A DNA stretch of 64,000 nucleotides from Verrucomicrobiota bacterium. GTDB lineage: Bacteria > Verrucomicrobiota > Verrucomicrobiia > Opitutales > Opitutaceae. The position numbers and the translations under genes are program-made. The notes under the pieces are model-generated. The model made no database searches and was not told the origin of the DNA. It worked only from the letters and a program-made list of their open reading frames with translations. The DNA is taken from assembly GCA_018239845.1 (NCBI GenBank), contig JAFEGO010000010.1, positions 1-64,000 on the forward strand, in the 5' to 3' direction. This document shows, piece by piece, positions 17,728 to 26,021 of the stretch. How positions within the stretch are numbered: position 1 is the stretch's first letter; every line of letters begins with the position of its first letter.

Positions 17728-18737
17728 CCGCGCTCCGCCCCATCGAGATCGTCGGGGGCGGACTCGCGGGCCTGTCCCTTGGCCTCGCCCTGCGCCGCAC
17801 CGGGGTGCCAGTCACGGTCCTCGAGGCCGGCACGTATCCACGCCACAAGGTCTGCGGCGAATTCATCGCCGGTCTGTCCGGCAAACCCATCGCGCGCCTC
17901 GGCCTCGCACCTTTCCTCACCGACGCCCTGCGGCTGGGTGAGATCGCGTGGTTTATCGACGGAAAGGTCGCCCGCCACCAAAGTCTCCCTGCGCCCGCCC
18001 TCGGCCTCAGCCGCCACACCCTCGACGCCCGGCTCGCCGCCGCCTTCACCGCCGCCGGGGGCACCCTGCGTACCCACACCCGGGCCACGCTCGACCCCGC
18101 GCCCGGCCGCGTGATCGCCACCGGCCGCCGCCGGGAAACCGACTCCCCGTGGATTGGCCTGAAAGTCCACGCCCTCGGCCTGCCGCTCGCGCGCGACCTC
18201 GAACTCCACCTCGGCGCCGACGCCTACGTCGGCCTCGCCCGCCTCCCCGACGACCGCGTAAACATCTGCGGCCTCTTCCGCCGCCGCGAACTCTGCGCCA
18301 AGGGCTCCGACCTCCTCCTCGGATACCTCCAGGCCGCCGGCCTCGTCGCGCTGGCCAAACGTATTGTTAATATAGATACTCAATCTTTCAGCGCCGTCGT
18401 CGCCCTCGGGTTTGACGCCCGCCTGCCCGCCTACGATGGCACGCTCCGGCTCGGCGACGCCGGCGCGCTGATCCCGCCATTTACCGGCAATGGCATGGCC
18501 ATGGCCTTCCAAAGCGCGGAGCTCGCCCTCGATCCGCTGCTCGCCTACGCCCGCGGCGACACCGCGTGGCCGGATGCGTGTCTAGCCGTACACCGCGCCT
18601 TGCGCCGGCACTTCCGGCTCCGCCTCGCCGCCGCGCACACCTTACACCCCTTCCTCCACCACCCGCCCCGCCAGCGGACCCTCGCCCGCCTCGCGCCGTT
18701 GCTCCCGCTGCGGCCGCTCCACGCCGCCTTGCACTGA
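17724..18737 (+). CDS. FAD-dependent oxidoreductase of the type III PKS operon
   Basis: This 337-aa flavoprotein is related to geranylgeranyl reductases and aromatic hydroxylases. The FAD-binding GGGLAG lies at residues 11-16. The segment PRHKVCGEFIAGLSG (about 38-52) carries the conserved Cys-Gly-Glu of the geranylgeranyl reductase group, and LRLGDAGALIPPFTGNGM (about 240) is the second FAD motif. It overlaps the upstream methyltransferase by 4 nt and the downstream synthase by 1 nt. It may hydroxylate or reduce the polyketide product, like SrsC in the srs operon; the substrate is unknown. Confidence 0.86.
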   Translation: MTALRPIEIVGGGLAGLSLGLALRRTGVPVTVLEAGTYPRHKVCGEFIAGLSGKPIARLGLAPFLTDALRLGEIAWFIDGKVARHQSLPAPALGLSRHTLDARLAAAFTAAGGTLRTHTRATLDPAPGRVIATGRRRETDSPWIGLKVHALGLPLARDLELHLGADAYVGLARLPDDRVNICGLFRRRELCAKGSDLLLGYLQAAGLVALAKRIVNIDTQSFSAVVALGFDARLPAYDGTLRLGDAGALIPPFTGNGMAMAFQSAELALDPLLAYARGDTAWPDACLAVHRALRRHFRLRLAAAHTLHPFLHHPPRQRTLARLAPLLPLRPLHAALH

Positions 18738-19774
18738 TGTACCTCCACGCCCTCGCCACCGCCGTTCCGCCCGCGCGCTACACGCAGGCCGAGTGCTGGG
18801 AAACCCTCCAGCGCACCGGGGCCATCGCCCCGCTCTCGCGGCGCTCCACCCTCATCCTCCGCACCCTGCTGCGCGGCGACCACGGCATCGCCACGCGCCA
18901 CTTCGCCGCGCCCGATCCCTCGCGGCTCTTTGCGCTCAGCGCCGACGAACTTAATGCCACCTTCCGCGTCGCCGCTCCCGCGCTCGCCGCCCGCGCCCTT
19001 TCCGGTGCCCTCGCTCGCGCCGGCCTGAATCCTGCCGACCTCGACGCCCTGCTCATCTGTACCTGCACCGGCTACCTCTGCCCCGGGATCACGAGCTACG
19101 TCGCGGAGCAGCTCGGCCTGCGCTCCAACACGTTTCTCCAGGATCTCGTCGGCCTCGGCTGCGGCGCCGCAATCCCCACCCTCCGCGCCGCGAGCCATAT
19201 CCTCGCCGCCCAGCCCGAGGCCACCGTCGCATGTATCGCCGTGGAGATCTGCTCCACCGCCTTTTACCTCGACGACGACCCCGGCGTGCTCATCAGCGCG
19301 TGCCTGTTCAGCGATGGCGCCGCTGCCACGATCTGGCGCGCCACTCCGGGCGCCGCCACGCCGCGTTGTTTCGGTTTCGACACCCTGCATCGCCCCGCCG
19401 ACCGCGATAAACTCCGCTTCGAGCAGCGCAACGGCCGTCTCCGCAATCTCCTCCACCCCACCGTCCCCGACCTCGCCGCCGGGGCCGTGCGCGAACTCTG
19501 GCAACGCCGCGGCCCGCGCCCCGTCGCCGGCGTGGTCGCCCACTCCGGCGGACGCGATGTGCTCGCCGCCCTCGCCCCGGTGGTCGCCCCGCACTCCCTC
19601 GACGCCAGCGCCCGCATCCTGCGCGACTGCGGCAACATGAGCAGCCCGTCTGTCCTCTTCGTCCTCGATGAAACGCTAAAAGCCCATTCTCCCACCGCCA
19701 CCCCCGGCGACTTGTGGCTCGTCAGTTTCGGTGCCGGCTTCAGCGCCCACGCCTGCCGACTCGCTTTCTCGTAA
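18737..19774 (+). CDS. Type III polyketide synthase (chalcone/stilbene synthase-like)
   Basis: This 345-aa thiolase-fold homodimer condenses an acyl-CoA starter with malonyl-CoA. The full Cys-His-Asn catalytic triad is visible: C142 (LVGLGCGAAIP), H269 (VVAHSGGRDV) and N300 (DCGNMSSPSVLF). The GFGPG loop near the C-terminus is replaced by SFGAGFSAH. At 345 aa it is a little shorter than plant chalcone synthases. Bacterial relatives make alkylresorcinols, alkylpyrones or tetrahydroxynaphthalene. The start ATG shares one base with the upstream stop. The bases that would set starter length cannot be read with confidence. Confidence 0.93.
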   Translation: MYLHALATAVPPARYTQAECWETLQRTGAIAPLSRRSTLILRTLLRGDHGIATRHFAAPDPSRLFALSADELNATFRVAAPALAARALSGALARAGLNPADLDALLICTCTGYLCPGITSYVAEQLGLRSNTFLQDLVGLGCGAAIPTLRAASHILAAQPEATVACIAVEICSTAFYLDDDPGVLISACLFSDGAAATIWRATPGAATPRCFGFDTLHRPADRDKLRFEQRNGRLRNLLHPTVPDLAAGAVRELWQRRGPRPVAGVVAHSGGRDVLAALAPVVAPHSLDASARILRDCGNMSSPSVLFVLDETLKAHSPTATPGDLWLVSFGAGFSAHACRLAFS

Positions 19775-19816
19775 GCCCGGAACGAGCCGGCGGACCCGCA
19801 GTCTGATTCCTGCCCC

Positions 19817-20203
19817 ATGAAAACGCTCCTGCTCATCGTCGCCCTCGCGGCCGGTCCGGTTTACGGCGAGGAGCCGCCTCAGACCCTCAGCGAAAAAGTC
19901 CGGGCTCGCCTGTTTGAAACCGCTCCGCCGCCCGCATCCGTCGTCGTGCGGCCCGGGCCGGTGAAAAAGCCCGATCCCGTCGCCGAATCAGACGAGGTGG
20001 TGGTGCTGCACCCCATGATTGTCCGCGCGCCCTTTGCCCAGCGTGAGTTCGACGCGTTTATGGAGCGCCAGGAAAAGCGCGCCGCCGCCGAGCGATTCAC
20101 ATTGATCAAAGGCGGCACGATCTACCAATCCAAGGACGGGCGGTTTCAGGTCGGCGCCTGGGGCGAACTTGGGGGCTGGGCCTTGCTGAAATTCAAGTGG
20201 TGA
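19817..20203 (+). CDS. Secreted hypothetical protein
   Basis: This 128-aa protein has a signal peptide (MKTLLLIVALAAGPVYGEEP, cleavage near residue 18). The middle is Pro/Val-rich, and the C-terminal half contains a charged helix (EFDAFMERQEKRAAAERFTL) followed by a short Gly/Trp-rich strand region. I recognise no family. It follows the type III PKS by 42 bp and could be in the same transcript, but nothing links it to that pathway. Confidence 0.65.
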   Translation: MKTLLLIVALAAGPVYGEEPPQTLSEKVRARLFETAPPPASVVVRPGPVKKPDPVAESDEVVVLHPMIVRAPFAQREFDAFMERQEKRAAAERFTLIKGGTIYQSKDGRFQVGAWGELGGWALLKFKW

Positions 20204-20209
20204 GTTTGG

Positions 20210-20278
20210 GACAGAATGGACAAAATTTACGGAATAACGGATTCAGTTCCTCATTCGGCAAATTCTGTCCATTCTGTC
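20210..20278. repeat. Intergenic inverted repeat of nonamer units
   Basis: Left arm GACAGAATGGACA (from 20210) pairs with TGTCCATTCTGTC (ending 20278). Read on the plus strand, the right half is three 9-bp units ATTCGGCAA, ATTCTGTCC and ATTCTGTCT. It is closely similar to the element at 47590-47651 and follows the same three-unit plan as the decamer repeats. It fills the gap before the Nif3 gene. Confidence 0.75.
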
Positions 20279-20291
20279 TAAAACCCACCCG

Positions 20292-21044
20292 ATGCCCACC
20301 CTCTCAGACCTCGTCGCGTACTGCGACCGCCGCACCCGCCGCACCGCGTTCACCGACTACCCCGGCTCCGTCAACGGCCTGCAGGTCGCCAACTCCGGCC
20401 GCGTCACCAAGATCGGCGCCGCGGTCGATGCGGGCGTCGTCCCGTTCCGCTCGGCCGTCGAGGCCGGCGTGGATTTTCTCATCGTGCACCATGGCATGTA
20501 CTGGGACATGCCCAAGCCTCTCACCGGCCACGTTTATGACCGCGTCGCCACCCTCATCCACGGCGACTGCGCGCTCTACTCCAGCCACCTGCCACTCGAT
20601 GCGCACCCCGTGATCGGTAACAACGCCCTGCTCGCCCGCCAGCTCGGCCTCAAGGCCCACCGCACCTTCATCCCGAGCGATGGTGGCGACGTCGGCTGCA
20701 TCGCCCCCGCCAAATTCACCCGCGCCGCGCTTCGTGCCCGCCTGGAAAAACTCTACTCCCGCGTCATCGCCATCGAGTACGGCTCCGCCTCGCCCAAGGA
20801 GATTGCGTTTTGCAGCGGCAGCGGCGCGAGCGCGATGGCCCATGTGCTCACTTCCGGCGCCGACACCTTTGTGACCGGTGAACTCCGCGAGGAACACTTC
20901 AACGTCGCCCAGGAGCGCAAGCTCAACCTCTACATCTGCGGCCACTACGCCACCGAGGTCCACGCCGTGCAGGCCCTCGCCGCCGAGCTCGCAAAAAAAT
21001 TCCGCCTCCCCTGGCAGTTCATCGCCACCGAGAACCCGCTCTAA
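20292..21044 (+). CDS. Nif3-like dinuclear metal-centre hexameric protein
   Basis: This 250-aa member of the Nif3/YbgI family forms hexameric rings with a dinuclear metal site. The metal ligands are visible as HHGMYW (H66, H67), LDAHPVIGNN and, near the C-terminus, GHYATEVHAVQ. The single-domain length (about 250) matches the short form without the inserted PII-like domain. Biological function is unsettled; some homologues are annotated as GTP cyclohydrolase I type 2. Start ATG 20292 directly opens the conserved domain. Confidence 0.93.
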   Translation: MPTLSDLVAYCDRRTRRTAFTDYPGSVNGLQVANSGRVTKIGAAVDAGVVPFRSAVEAGVDFLIVHHGMYWDMPKPLTGHVYDRVATLIHGDCALYSSHLPLDAHPVIGNNALLARQLGLKAHRTFIPSDGGDVGCIAPAKFTRAALRARLEKLYSRVIAIEYGSASPKEIAFCSGSGASAMAHVLTSGADTFVTGELREEHFNVAQERKLNLYICGHYATEVHAVQALAAELAKKFRLPWQFIATENPL

Positions 21045-21060
21045 AAATACATCTTCCCCC

Positions 21061-21090
21061 TTTCGTGTATTTCGTGTGTTTCGTGGTTAC
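21061..21090. repeat. Single-arm nonamer repeat
   Basis: Three tandem units of about 9 bp, TTCGTGTAT, TTCGTGTGT and TTCGTGGTT, sit in the 61-bp gap between the Nif3 and aroQ genes. No inverted partner is seen, so this is a half-site of the dispersed repeat family. Confidence 0.7.
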
Positions 21091-21105
21091 TCTTCCGCCT
21101 CCTCG

Positions 21106-21537
21106 ATGAAAAAAATCGCCATCCTCCACGGCCCCAACCTCGACCGCCTCGGCAAGCGCCAGCCCGAGATCTACGGCCGCGCCACGCTCAAGGACCTCGA
21201 GCAGCTCATCCGCACCGAGGCGAAAAAAATCGGCTTCACGACCACGTTTTTCCAGTCCGCCCACGAGGGCGCGCTCGTGGACAAGATCCACGCGCTCACC
21301 GACCGTGGCATCGACGCCTTCATCGTCAACTTCGGCGCGTACTCCCACACGAGCATCGCCCTCCGCGACGCCCTCTCCGCCTCCGACAAACCCGCCATCG
21401 AGGTCCACATCTCCGACATCAAGAAGCGCGAGAAATTCCGCCACACTTCCATGACCGCCGGTGCCTGCCGCGCCATGATCTGCGGCAAGGGCTTCCCCGG
21501 CTACGTCGAGGCGCTGCAACTCCTGCGTAAGCTCTGA
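21106..21537 (+). CDS. aroQ: Type II 3-dehydroquinate dehydratase
   Basis: AroQ catalyses the third step of the shikimate pathway, 3-dehydroquinate to 3-dehydroshikimate. The 143-aa protein starts with the family signature ILHGPNLDRLGKRQPEIYG, in which Y23 is the catalytic tyrosine. It continues with FFQSAHEGALVDKIH, NFGAYSHTSIALRDAL and EVHISDIKKREKFRHTS, which carries the catalytic His and substrate-binding residues. The usual NPG after the start is DRLG-shifted but readable. The ATG at 21106 fits the family. It lies directly upstream of the NusG paralogue (5-nt gap). Confidence 0.96.
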   Translation: MKKIAILHGPNLDRLGKRQPEIYGRATLKDLEQLIRTEAKKIGFTTTFFQSAHEGALVDKIHALTDRGIDAFIVNFGAYSHTSIALRDALSASDKPAIEVHISDIKKREKFRHTSMTAGACRAMICGKGFPGYVEALQLLRKL

Positions 21538-21542
21538 GCCGC

Positions 21543-22046
21543 GTGACCGACCCCGTCCCCGAGTCCGTCTGGCTCGTCTGCCACACCCGGCCGCGCTGCG
21601 AAAAAAAATTCGCCGCGCTCATGGCCGCCGAGCACTTCGAGCACTACCTCGCGCTCATCACCAGCGTCCGCCGCTACCGCAACCAGACGAAGCGTTTCAC
21701 CAAGCCGCTGTTTCCCGGCTACGTCTTCGCCCGCGTGCCCGTCGCGCTGAAGCCCCGCATCTTCCAGCAGGACCTGCTCGCCCGCGCCATCCCGGTCGCG
21801 CACGAGGGGGAATTCCTCCGCCAGCTCGAGGACGTGAAGGCCATCGTCGCCTCGGGCCTCGAGCTGAGCGTAATGCCCCTCCTTACCAAGGGCCGGCGCG
21901 TCAAGGTCGTCGGCGGCCCCCTCCACGGCCTCGAGGGTCTGGTGGACGATCCGAGCAATCCGCAGGGGGTCATGATCACCGTGGATGTGCTCCAGCAGGG
22001 TCTCCTTGTGCGCATGCCCGCGGAACATTTGCTGGTTTTGCCGTAA
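21543..22046 (+). CDS. NusG/RfaH-type specialised transcription elongation factor
   Basis: This 167-aa protein has an N-terminal NGN domain (about 8-100; WLVCHTRPRCEKKFAALM and the conserved PLFPGYVFARV) and a C-terminal KOW motif (KGRRVKVVGGPLHGLEGLV, about 115-135). RfaH and UpxY paralogues bind RNA polymerase and promote transcription of long surface-polysaccharide operons. Housekeeping NusG genes normally sit with secE and rplK, which are absent here, so this is probably a paralogue. It starts at GTG 21543, coupled to aroQ. Its targets are not evident in the window. Confidence 0.87.
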   Translation: MTDPVPESVWLVCHTRPRCEKKFAALMAAEHFEHYLALITSVRRYRNQTKRFTKPLFPGYVFARVPVALKPRIFQQDLLARAIPVAHEGEFLRQLEDVKAIVASGLELSVMPLLTKGRRVKVVGGPLHGLEGLVDDPSNPQGVMITVDVLQQGLLVRMPAEHLLVLP

Positions 22047-22055
22047 TTAAGAGAG

Positions 22056-22985
22056 GTGGACCCCCGCCACCGCATCCTCCGCTGCACCGCCCTCCTCCTG
22101 GGATTGATCGCGTGCGCTTCCGGCGCGTGGGCCGGCGACGATCTGACTCTCGTCTCCACGGGCACCGACCGCTCCGCCGATCCGCCCGGCGCCTTCGGCG
22201 AGTTGCTCGACCGCATCCCGAATTTCGGCGCGTTGGAGCTCCCCGGTTTCATCCCGAGCGGCATGCTCCGGTTTTATAGCAGCCCGCATTTCGGCGACCT
22301 GATCCACCGCGACTATCTCCGCGTGCCTGTGGGCATCCGGGCCAAGGTCACCCAGGAACTCGAGTTGCACACCGAGGTGGAGGGCTACTTCACCCATGGG
22401 CTCGGCGACACCGACAACGGCTACGGCCTCGACCGCCTCCGCGTCGGCGGCAAGTACGAGCCGACGCCGCGCACAAAAATGGACACCGCCTGGAGCTACG
22501 GCGCGGATTTCGAGACGCCCGTCAGCCGCCCGCCGCTCGAGCTGAGCGACGGCCACCGGCACTTCATGCCCTACGTCGCCGCGACCAGGCCCATTTTGCG
22601 CACGTGGAAACCCGCCTGGAAACTCACCGGCTACGGCAGCGTCGGCGCCGACATCCTCGCGCACTCACCGCTGCCGCCGAACTTCGCCTTCAACCAGCTC
22701 CACACGAACGCGCTCTCGGCGGTCGCCGGCGTCGCCCGCGACTGGCGCTATTTCAATGGCTCGTTCAGCGTCACCTACGCCACCTCGTCGCTGATCAGCG
22801 ACGAGCACGGGCAGGTCTTCTCGCTGCGCCCCACGATCCAGATACCACTGACCAAACTGGAGGGCCGCTACACCCGCCTCATCCTCATCCTCGGCGCCCG
22901 CTCCACGTGGGGCCCCGATGGCAACGAGCTCGGCGCCAGCGGCAGCCTCCGCGTCGAATTCCGCGTCAACGGCAGCAAAAAATAA
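22056..22985 (+). CDS. Putative outer-membrane beta-barrel protein
   Basis: This 309-aa protein has an N-terminal signal peptide (LRCTALLLGLIACASGAWAG, cleavage near residue 26). The mature part has alternating hydrophobic/polar strands rich in Tyr, Gly and Arg and ends with SGSLRVEFRVNGSKK, consistent with a beta-barrel. Motifs such as VGIRAKVTQELELHTEVEGY look like long antiparallel strands. I recognise no named family. It starts at GTG 22056, 9 nt after the NusG paralogue, so the two may be cotranscribed. Confidence 0.65.
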   Translation: MDPRHRILRCTALLLGLIACASGAWAGDDLTLVSTGTDRSADPPGAFGELLDRIPNFGALELPGFIPSGMLRFYSSPHFGDLIHRDYLRVPVGIRAKVTQELELHTEVEGYFTHGLGDTDNGYGLDRLRVGGKYEPTPRTKMDTAWSYGADFETPVSRPPLELSDGHRHFMPYVAATRPILRTWKPAWKLTGYGSVGADILAHSPLPPNFAFNQLHTNALSAVAGVARDWRYFNGSFSVTYATSSLISDEHGQVFSLRPTIQIPLTKLEGRYTRLILILGARSTWGPDGNELGASGSLRVEFRVNGSKK

Positions 22986-22994
22986 CCGCCCGCC

Positions 22995-23516
22995 TCACGC
23001 CCCAAACCGCAGCCACGCCCACTGCGCCGCGTGCATTGTCGCGCACGCCGCCAGCGCCGCCGCCAGGTCGTCCACGACCACGCCCCAACCCGCGGGCAGG
23101 TCCTGGAGTTTGCTGATGCCAAAGGGCTTGGTGATGTCGAAGAGCCGGAACAGCGCGAAGCCCGCGATGAACACGCCCCATGCCGGCACCGGCCCGACGA
23201 GGTGCTCCCAGCCGAGGAAGCACAGCGGCATCGCCACAAACTCGTCGAGGATCACCTCGCCCGGGTCCTTGCGCCCCATCCGAAACTCCGCCTCGCCGCA
23301 CAGCGCCACCGCGAAGTAGCTCGCGACCGCCGTGAGCAGCAGCGTGCCGACGATCCCGAAGCGTCCGGCGAAAAACACCGTGAAATACATCAGCCCCGCC
23401 ACCGAGCCCCACGTGCCCGGTGCGGGCAGCTTGCGGCCGATCGGCCCCAGCGTGGCGCAGGCCAGCACGGTGCGGGTCGGCAGAAATCTCGGCCAGATGG
23501 GTTGCTGCAGGCGCAT
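22995..23516 (-). CDS. pgpA: Phosphatidylglycerophosphatase A
   Basis: PgpA removes the phosphate of phosphatidylglycerophosphate to make phosphatidylglycerol. The 173-aa membrane protein carries the family motifs GTWGSVAGL (about 35-43), KDPGEVILDEFVAMP with the acidic metal-binding residues (about 83-97), and ALFRLFDITKPFGI. About four hydrophobic helices are visible. It lies 3 nt downstream of pgsA on the same strand, so the two successive phosphatidylglycerol enzymes form an operon. Confidence 0.94.
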   Translation of the reverse strand: MRLQQPIWPRFLPTRTVLACATLGPIGRKLPAPGTWGSVAGLMYFTVFFAGRFGIVGTLLLTAVASYFAVALCGEAEFRMGRKDPGEVILDEFVAMPLCFLGWEHLVGPVPAWGVFIAGFALFRLFDITKPFGISKLQDLPAGWGVVVDDLAAALAACATMHAAQWAWLRFGA

Positions 23517-23519
23517 CGC

Positions 23520-24122
23520 TCAGTCCCGCACCACGTGCCCGTGCTTGCGGAAATACGTCCAGCCCGAGGTCAGCGCGAGGATCGCCGACAGCACGAAGAA
23601 CGTCACGCCGGTCCAGTGCACCGCCACGACCTGCCAGCGGTCGTCGCGGCCGAAGAGCTCCGCGTGGTCCCGCGTAAGCATCCGCGTGCCGAGGAGCCAG
23701 CCGATCGCGTTGAGCTGGAGAAAGGTCTTCAGTTTCCCGCTCGCGTCGGCCTCGACCACGATGCCCTTCGTCGCCGCCAGCATACGCAGGCCCGAGATCA
23801 TGAATTCGCGCGCGATGATGCACAGCACCACCATCATCGCCGTGATGCGGTAGCTGCCGAAATACCCGCCGTTCACCAGCGCCACGAGCAGGCCGATCAC
23901 CATCACCTTGTCGATCACCGCGTCCATGAACCGTCCGAAGGTGGACACCTGCCCGCTCTGGCGCGCCAGCTTGCCGTCGAGCCAGTCCGACAGCGCCGCC
24001 ACGATGAACAGCCAGAACGCCGCCGTCGCCGCCCACTGCACGTCCGCGCACATCAGCGCCACGATGATGAACATCAGCGGTACGCGTGAGATCGTGAGCA
24101 GGTTGGGCAGGTTCAGTTTCAT
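23520..24122 (-). CDS. pgsA: CDP-diacylglycerol-glycerol-3-phosphate 3-phosphatidyltransferase
   Basis: PgsA condenses CDP-diacylglycerol with glycerol-3-phosphate. The 200-aa membrane protein has the CDP-alcohol phosphatidyltransferase signature, read as [11 protein letters not shown], then [10 protein letters not shown] (about 45-72). About five hydrophobic helices follow. ATG 24122 begins [20 protein letters not shown], the conventional N-terminus of PgsA; the longer frame to 24257 runs into the divergent pyrH promoter region. It forms an operon with pgpA. Confidence 0.95.
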   Translation of the reverse strand: MKLNLPNLLTISRVPLMFIIVALMCADVQWAATAAFWLFIVAALSDWLDGKLARQSGQVSTFGRFMDAVIDKVMVIGLLVALVNGGYFGSYRITAMMVVLCIIAREFMISGLRMLAATKGIVVEADASGKLKTFLQLNAIGWLLGTRMLTRDHAELFGRDDRWQVVAVHWTGVTFFVLSAILALTSGWTYFRKHGHVVRD

Positions 24123-24246
24123 CCGGAGCGAAGGGCCCGTTATGGACACCGCTTTCGACGCAAGCAACCACGGAACGGTTACTTCCACGGAATACGCGGC
24201 GAGCGAAGGATTGACGCGGATTTTGCCGTCCCGTTTCCTGACTGCC

Positions 24247-24987
24247 ATGCCTGACACGAAACCGGGAGACTCTCGCGTCCGTTACAAACGTATCGTCCTC
24301 AAATTGAGCGGCGAAGTACTGCGCGGGGGCAAGTCCGGCGATCCGATCGACGCCGCCACCCTCGAGAAGGTCTGCGCCCAGGTGAAGGAGATCCATGACC
24401 TCGGCGTGCAGGTCGGCGTCGTCATCGGCGGCGGAAATATCTTCCGCGGCCTCAACGGCGAGAAGAAGGGCGTGGACCGCACCACCGGCGACTACATGGG
24501 CATGCTCGCCACCGTCATCAACGCCCTCGCCCTCATGGACTGCCTCGAGAAAATGGGCGTCACCACGCGCGTCCAGAGCGCCATCCCGATGAACCAGATT
24601 GCCGAGCCCTTCATCCTCCGCCGCGCCATGCGCCACCTGGAAAAGGGCCGCGTCGTCATCTTCGCCGCCGGCACGGGCAACCCCTACTTCTCGACCGACA
24701 CCACCGCCGCCCTCCGCGCCTCCGAGATGCACGCCGACATCATCATGAAGGCCACCAAGGTCGACGGCATCTACAACAAGGACCCGAAGAAATTCCCCGA
24801 CGCCGTCAAATACGACGAGCTCACCTTCATCGACGCCCTCAAGCAGCGTCTCTCCGTCATGGACTCGACCGCGTTCTCGCTCTGCCTCGACAACAACGTC
24901 CCCATCCTCGTCTTCGATCTCAACGATCCCCACGCCATCCAGCGCGCCGTCCTCGGCGAAAAGGTCGGCACCCTCGTGCACAACTGA
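24247..24987 (+). CDS. pyrH: UMP kinase
   Basis: PyrH phosphorylates UMP to UDP. The 246-aa amino-acid-kinase-fold protein shows [16 protein letters not shown] near residues 15-30, [31 protein letters not shown], the uridine site [18 protein letters not shown], and [15 protein letters not shown] 24247 gives the expected length with a short N-terminal tail. It diverges from pgsA. In most bacteria frr follows directly; here a PEP-CTERM gene lies between pyrH and frr. Confidence 0.97.
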   Translation: MPDTKPGDSRVRYKRIVLKLSGEVLRGGKSGDPIDAATLEKVCAQVKEIHDLGVQVGVVIGGGNIFRGLNGEKKGVDRTTGDYMGMLATVINALALMDCLEKMGVTTRVQSAIPMNQIAEPFILRRAMRHLEKGRVVIFAAGTGNPYFSTDTTAALRASEMHADIIMKATKVDGIYNKDPKKFPDAVKYDELTFIDALKQRLSVMDSTAFSLCLDNNVPILVFDLNDPHAIQRAVLGEKVGTLVHN

Positions 24988-25025
24988 GCCGGCGCGCGGG
25001 CCGGGTAGTTGAAAGTCAGATACCA

Positions 25026-25056
25026 CCCTTGGCGCACCCTATGCCAGCGCCAAGGG
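25026..25056. terminator. Hairpin after pyrH
   Basis: A perfect 10-bp stem CCCTTGGCGC (25026-25035) with GCGCCAAGGG (25047-25056) and an 11-nt loop lies 38 nt after the pyrH stop. There is no T tract, so it may be a processing or pausing hairpin rather than a strong terminator. Confidence 0.45.
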
Positions 25057-25202
25057 GCGGAAACAGCGCGGAAAGCGTAACGCAAAGCGTTTTCATTCAT
25101 CCACTAAGCCGTTGACCCCGGGCCGTCCACGGCTAGCAATCGCGTTGTCCGCACTACGTGCCCCGCCTGGTCCAGACGTCTTCAACCCCAGCCGTTCCAG
25201 CC

Positions 25203-25931
25203 ATGAAATTTCGCCTGCTGCTCACCGCCGCGCTGCTCACCAGCGCTTCGCTCTCCGCCCAGACCCTGATCCACGCCTATGATTTCAGCGGCGGCACCGT
25301 CACCGATCTTGTCGGCTCGGCCAACGCCACGCTGATGAACGGCGCCACCGTGAGCAACGGCCATCTCGCGCTCGATGGCGTCAACGACTACGCGATCTTC
25401 GACACGCAGATCGTGCCGACCGGCGGCACGGCCTTCACCGTGATGATCTCCGCGCAAGCCGATGGCCCGCTCAACTTGGTCGGCCATCACGCGCTGCTCG
25501 GCCAGGGCAACTACGGCTCCCCCGCCGGGTTTTTTATCGGCTACCACACGGACAACGGCCATATGCGGGCCGGCGATTCGTGGGAAGATATCGGTGTGCC
25601 GTATCCGACGGATGGTCTCTGGCACTCCTACGTTGTGACGTACGAGGGGACGACCACCAGTTTCTATCTCGACGGCACCATCGTCGGCTCCCACCAGTAC
25701 GCCAATCCCATTGCGAGCGCGGATAGCGCCAACACGGTTCTGGGCGCGGCGATCTACGGCGGTAACGAGTATTTCAAAGGCTCCATCGCCAACGTGCAGA
25801 TCTACAACGGCGCGATGTCCGCCAGCCAGGTCGCCGCCGCCGTGCCCGAGCCGGCCACCACCGCCCTCGCCGCCGCCGGGCTCGCTCTCGGCGTCGTGCT
25901 CCTGCGCCGCCGCCGCGCCGTCGCCGCCTGA
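25203..25931 (+). CDS. PEP-CTERM-anchored LamG-domain surface protein
   Basis: This 242-aa exported protein has a signal peptide (MKFRLLLTAALLTSASLSAQ) and a concanavalin/LamG-like domain (about 20-210) with HAYDFSGGTVTDLVG, ALDGVNDYAIF and HSYVVTYEGTTTSFYLDG, typical of LamG_3 repeats. The C-terminus is a classic PEP-CTERM sorting signal: VPEPATTALAAAGLALGVVL followed by an Arg cluster. Exosortase (XrtA-like) is expected to cleave there and attach the protein to the surface or matrix. ATG 25203 is selected because it starts the signal peptide. It is unusual in sitting between pyrH and frr. Confidence 0.9.
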   Translation: MKFRLLLTAALLTSASLSAQTLIHAYDFSGGTVTDLVGSANATLMNGATVSNGHLALDGVNDYAIFDTQIVPTGGTAFTVMISAQADGPLNLVGHHALLGQGNYGSPAGFFIGYHTDNGHMRAGDSWEDIGVPYPTDGLWHSYVVTYEGTTTSFYLDGTIVGSHQYANPIASADSANTVLGAAIYGGNEYFKGSIANVQIYNGAMSASQVAAAVPEPATTALAAAGLALGVVLLRRRRAVAA

Positions 25932-26021
25932 TCGCCGGGTCAGCGCGTCAGGGTTTCCCTCAATCTTGGGATTGATGCCTGGGGGCTTGCGCGCTCATCC
26001 TGTGCGTTCAACCTTCCCCTC

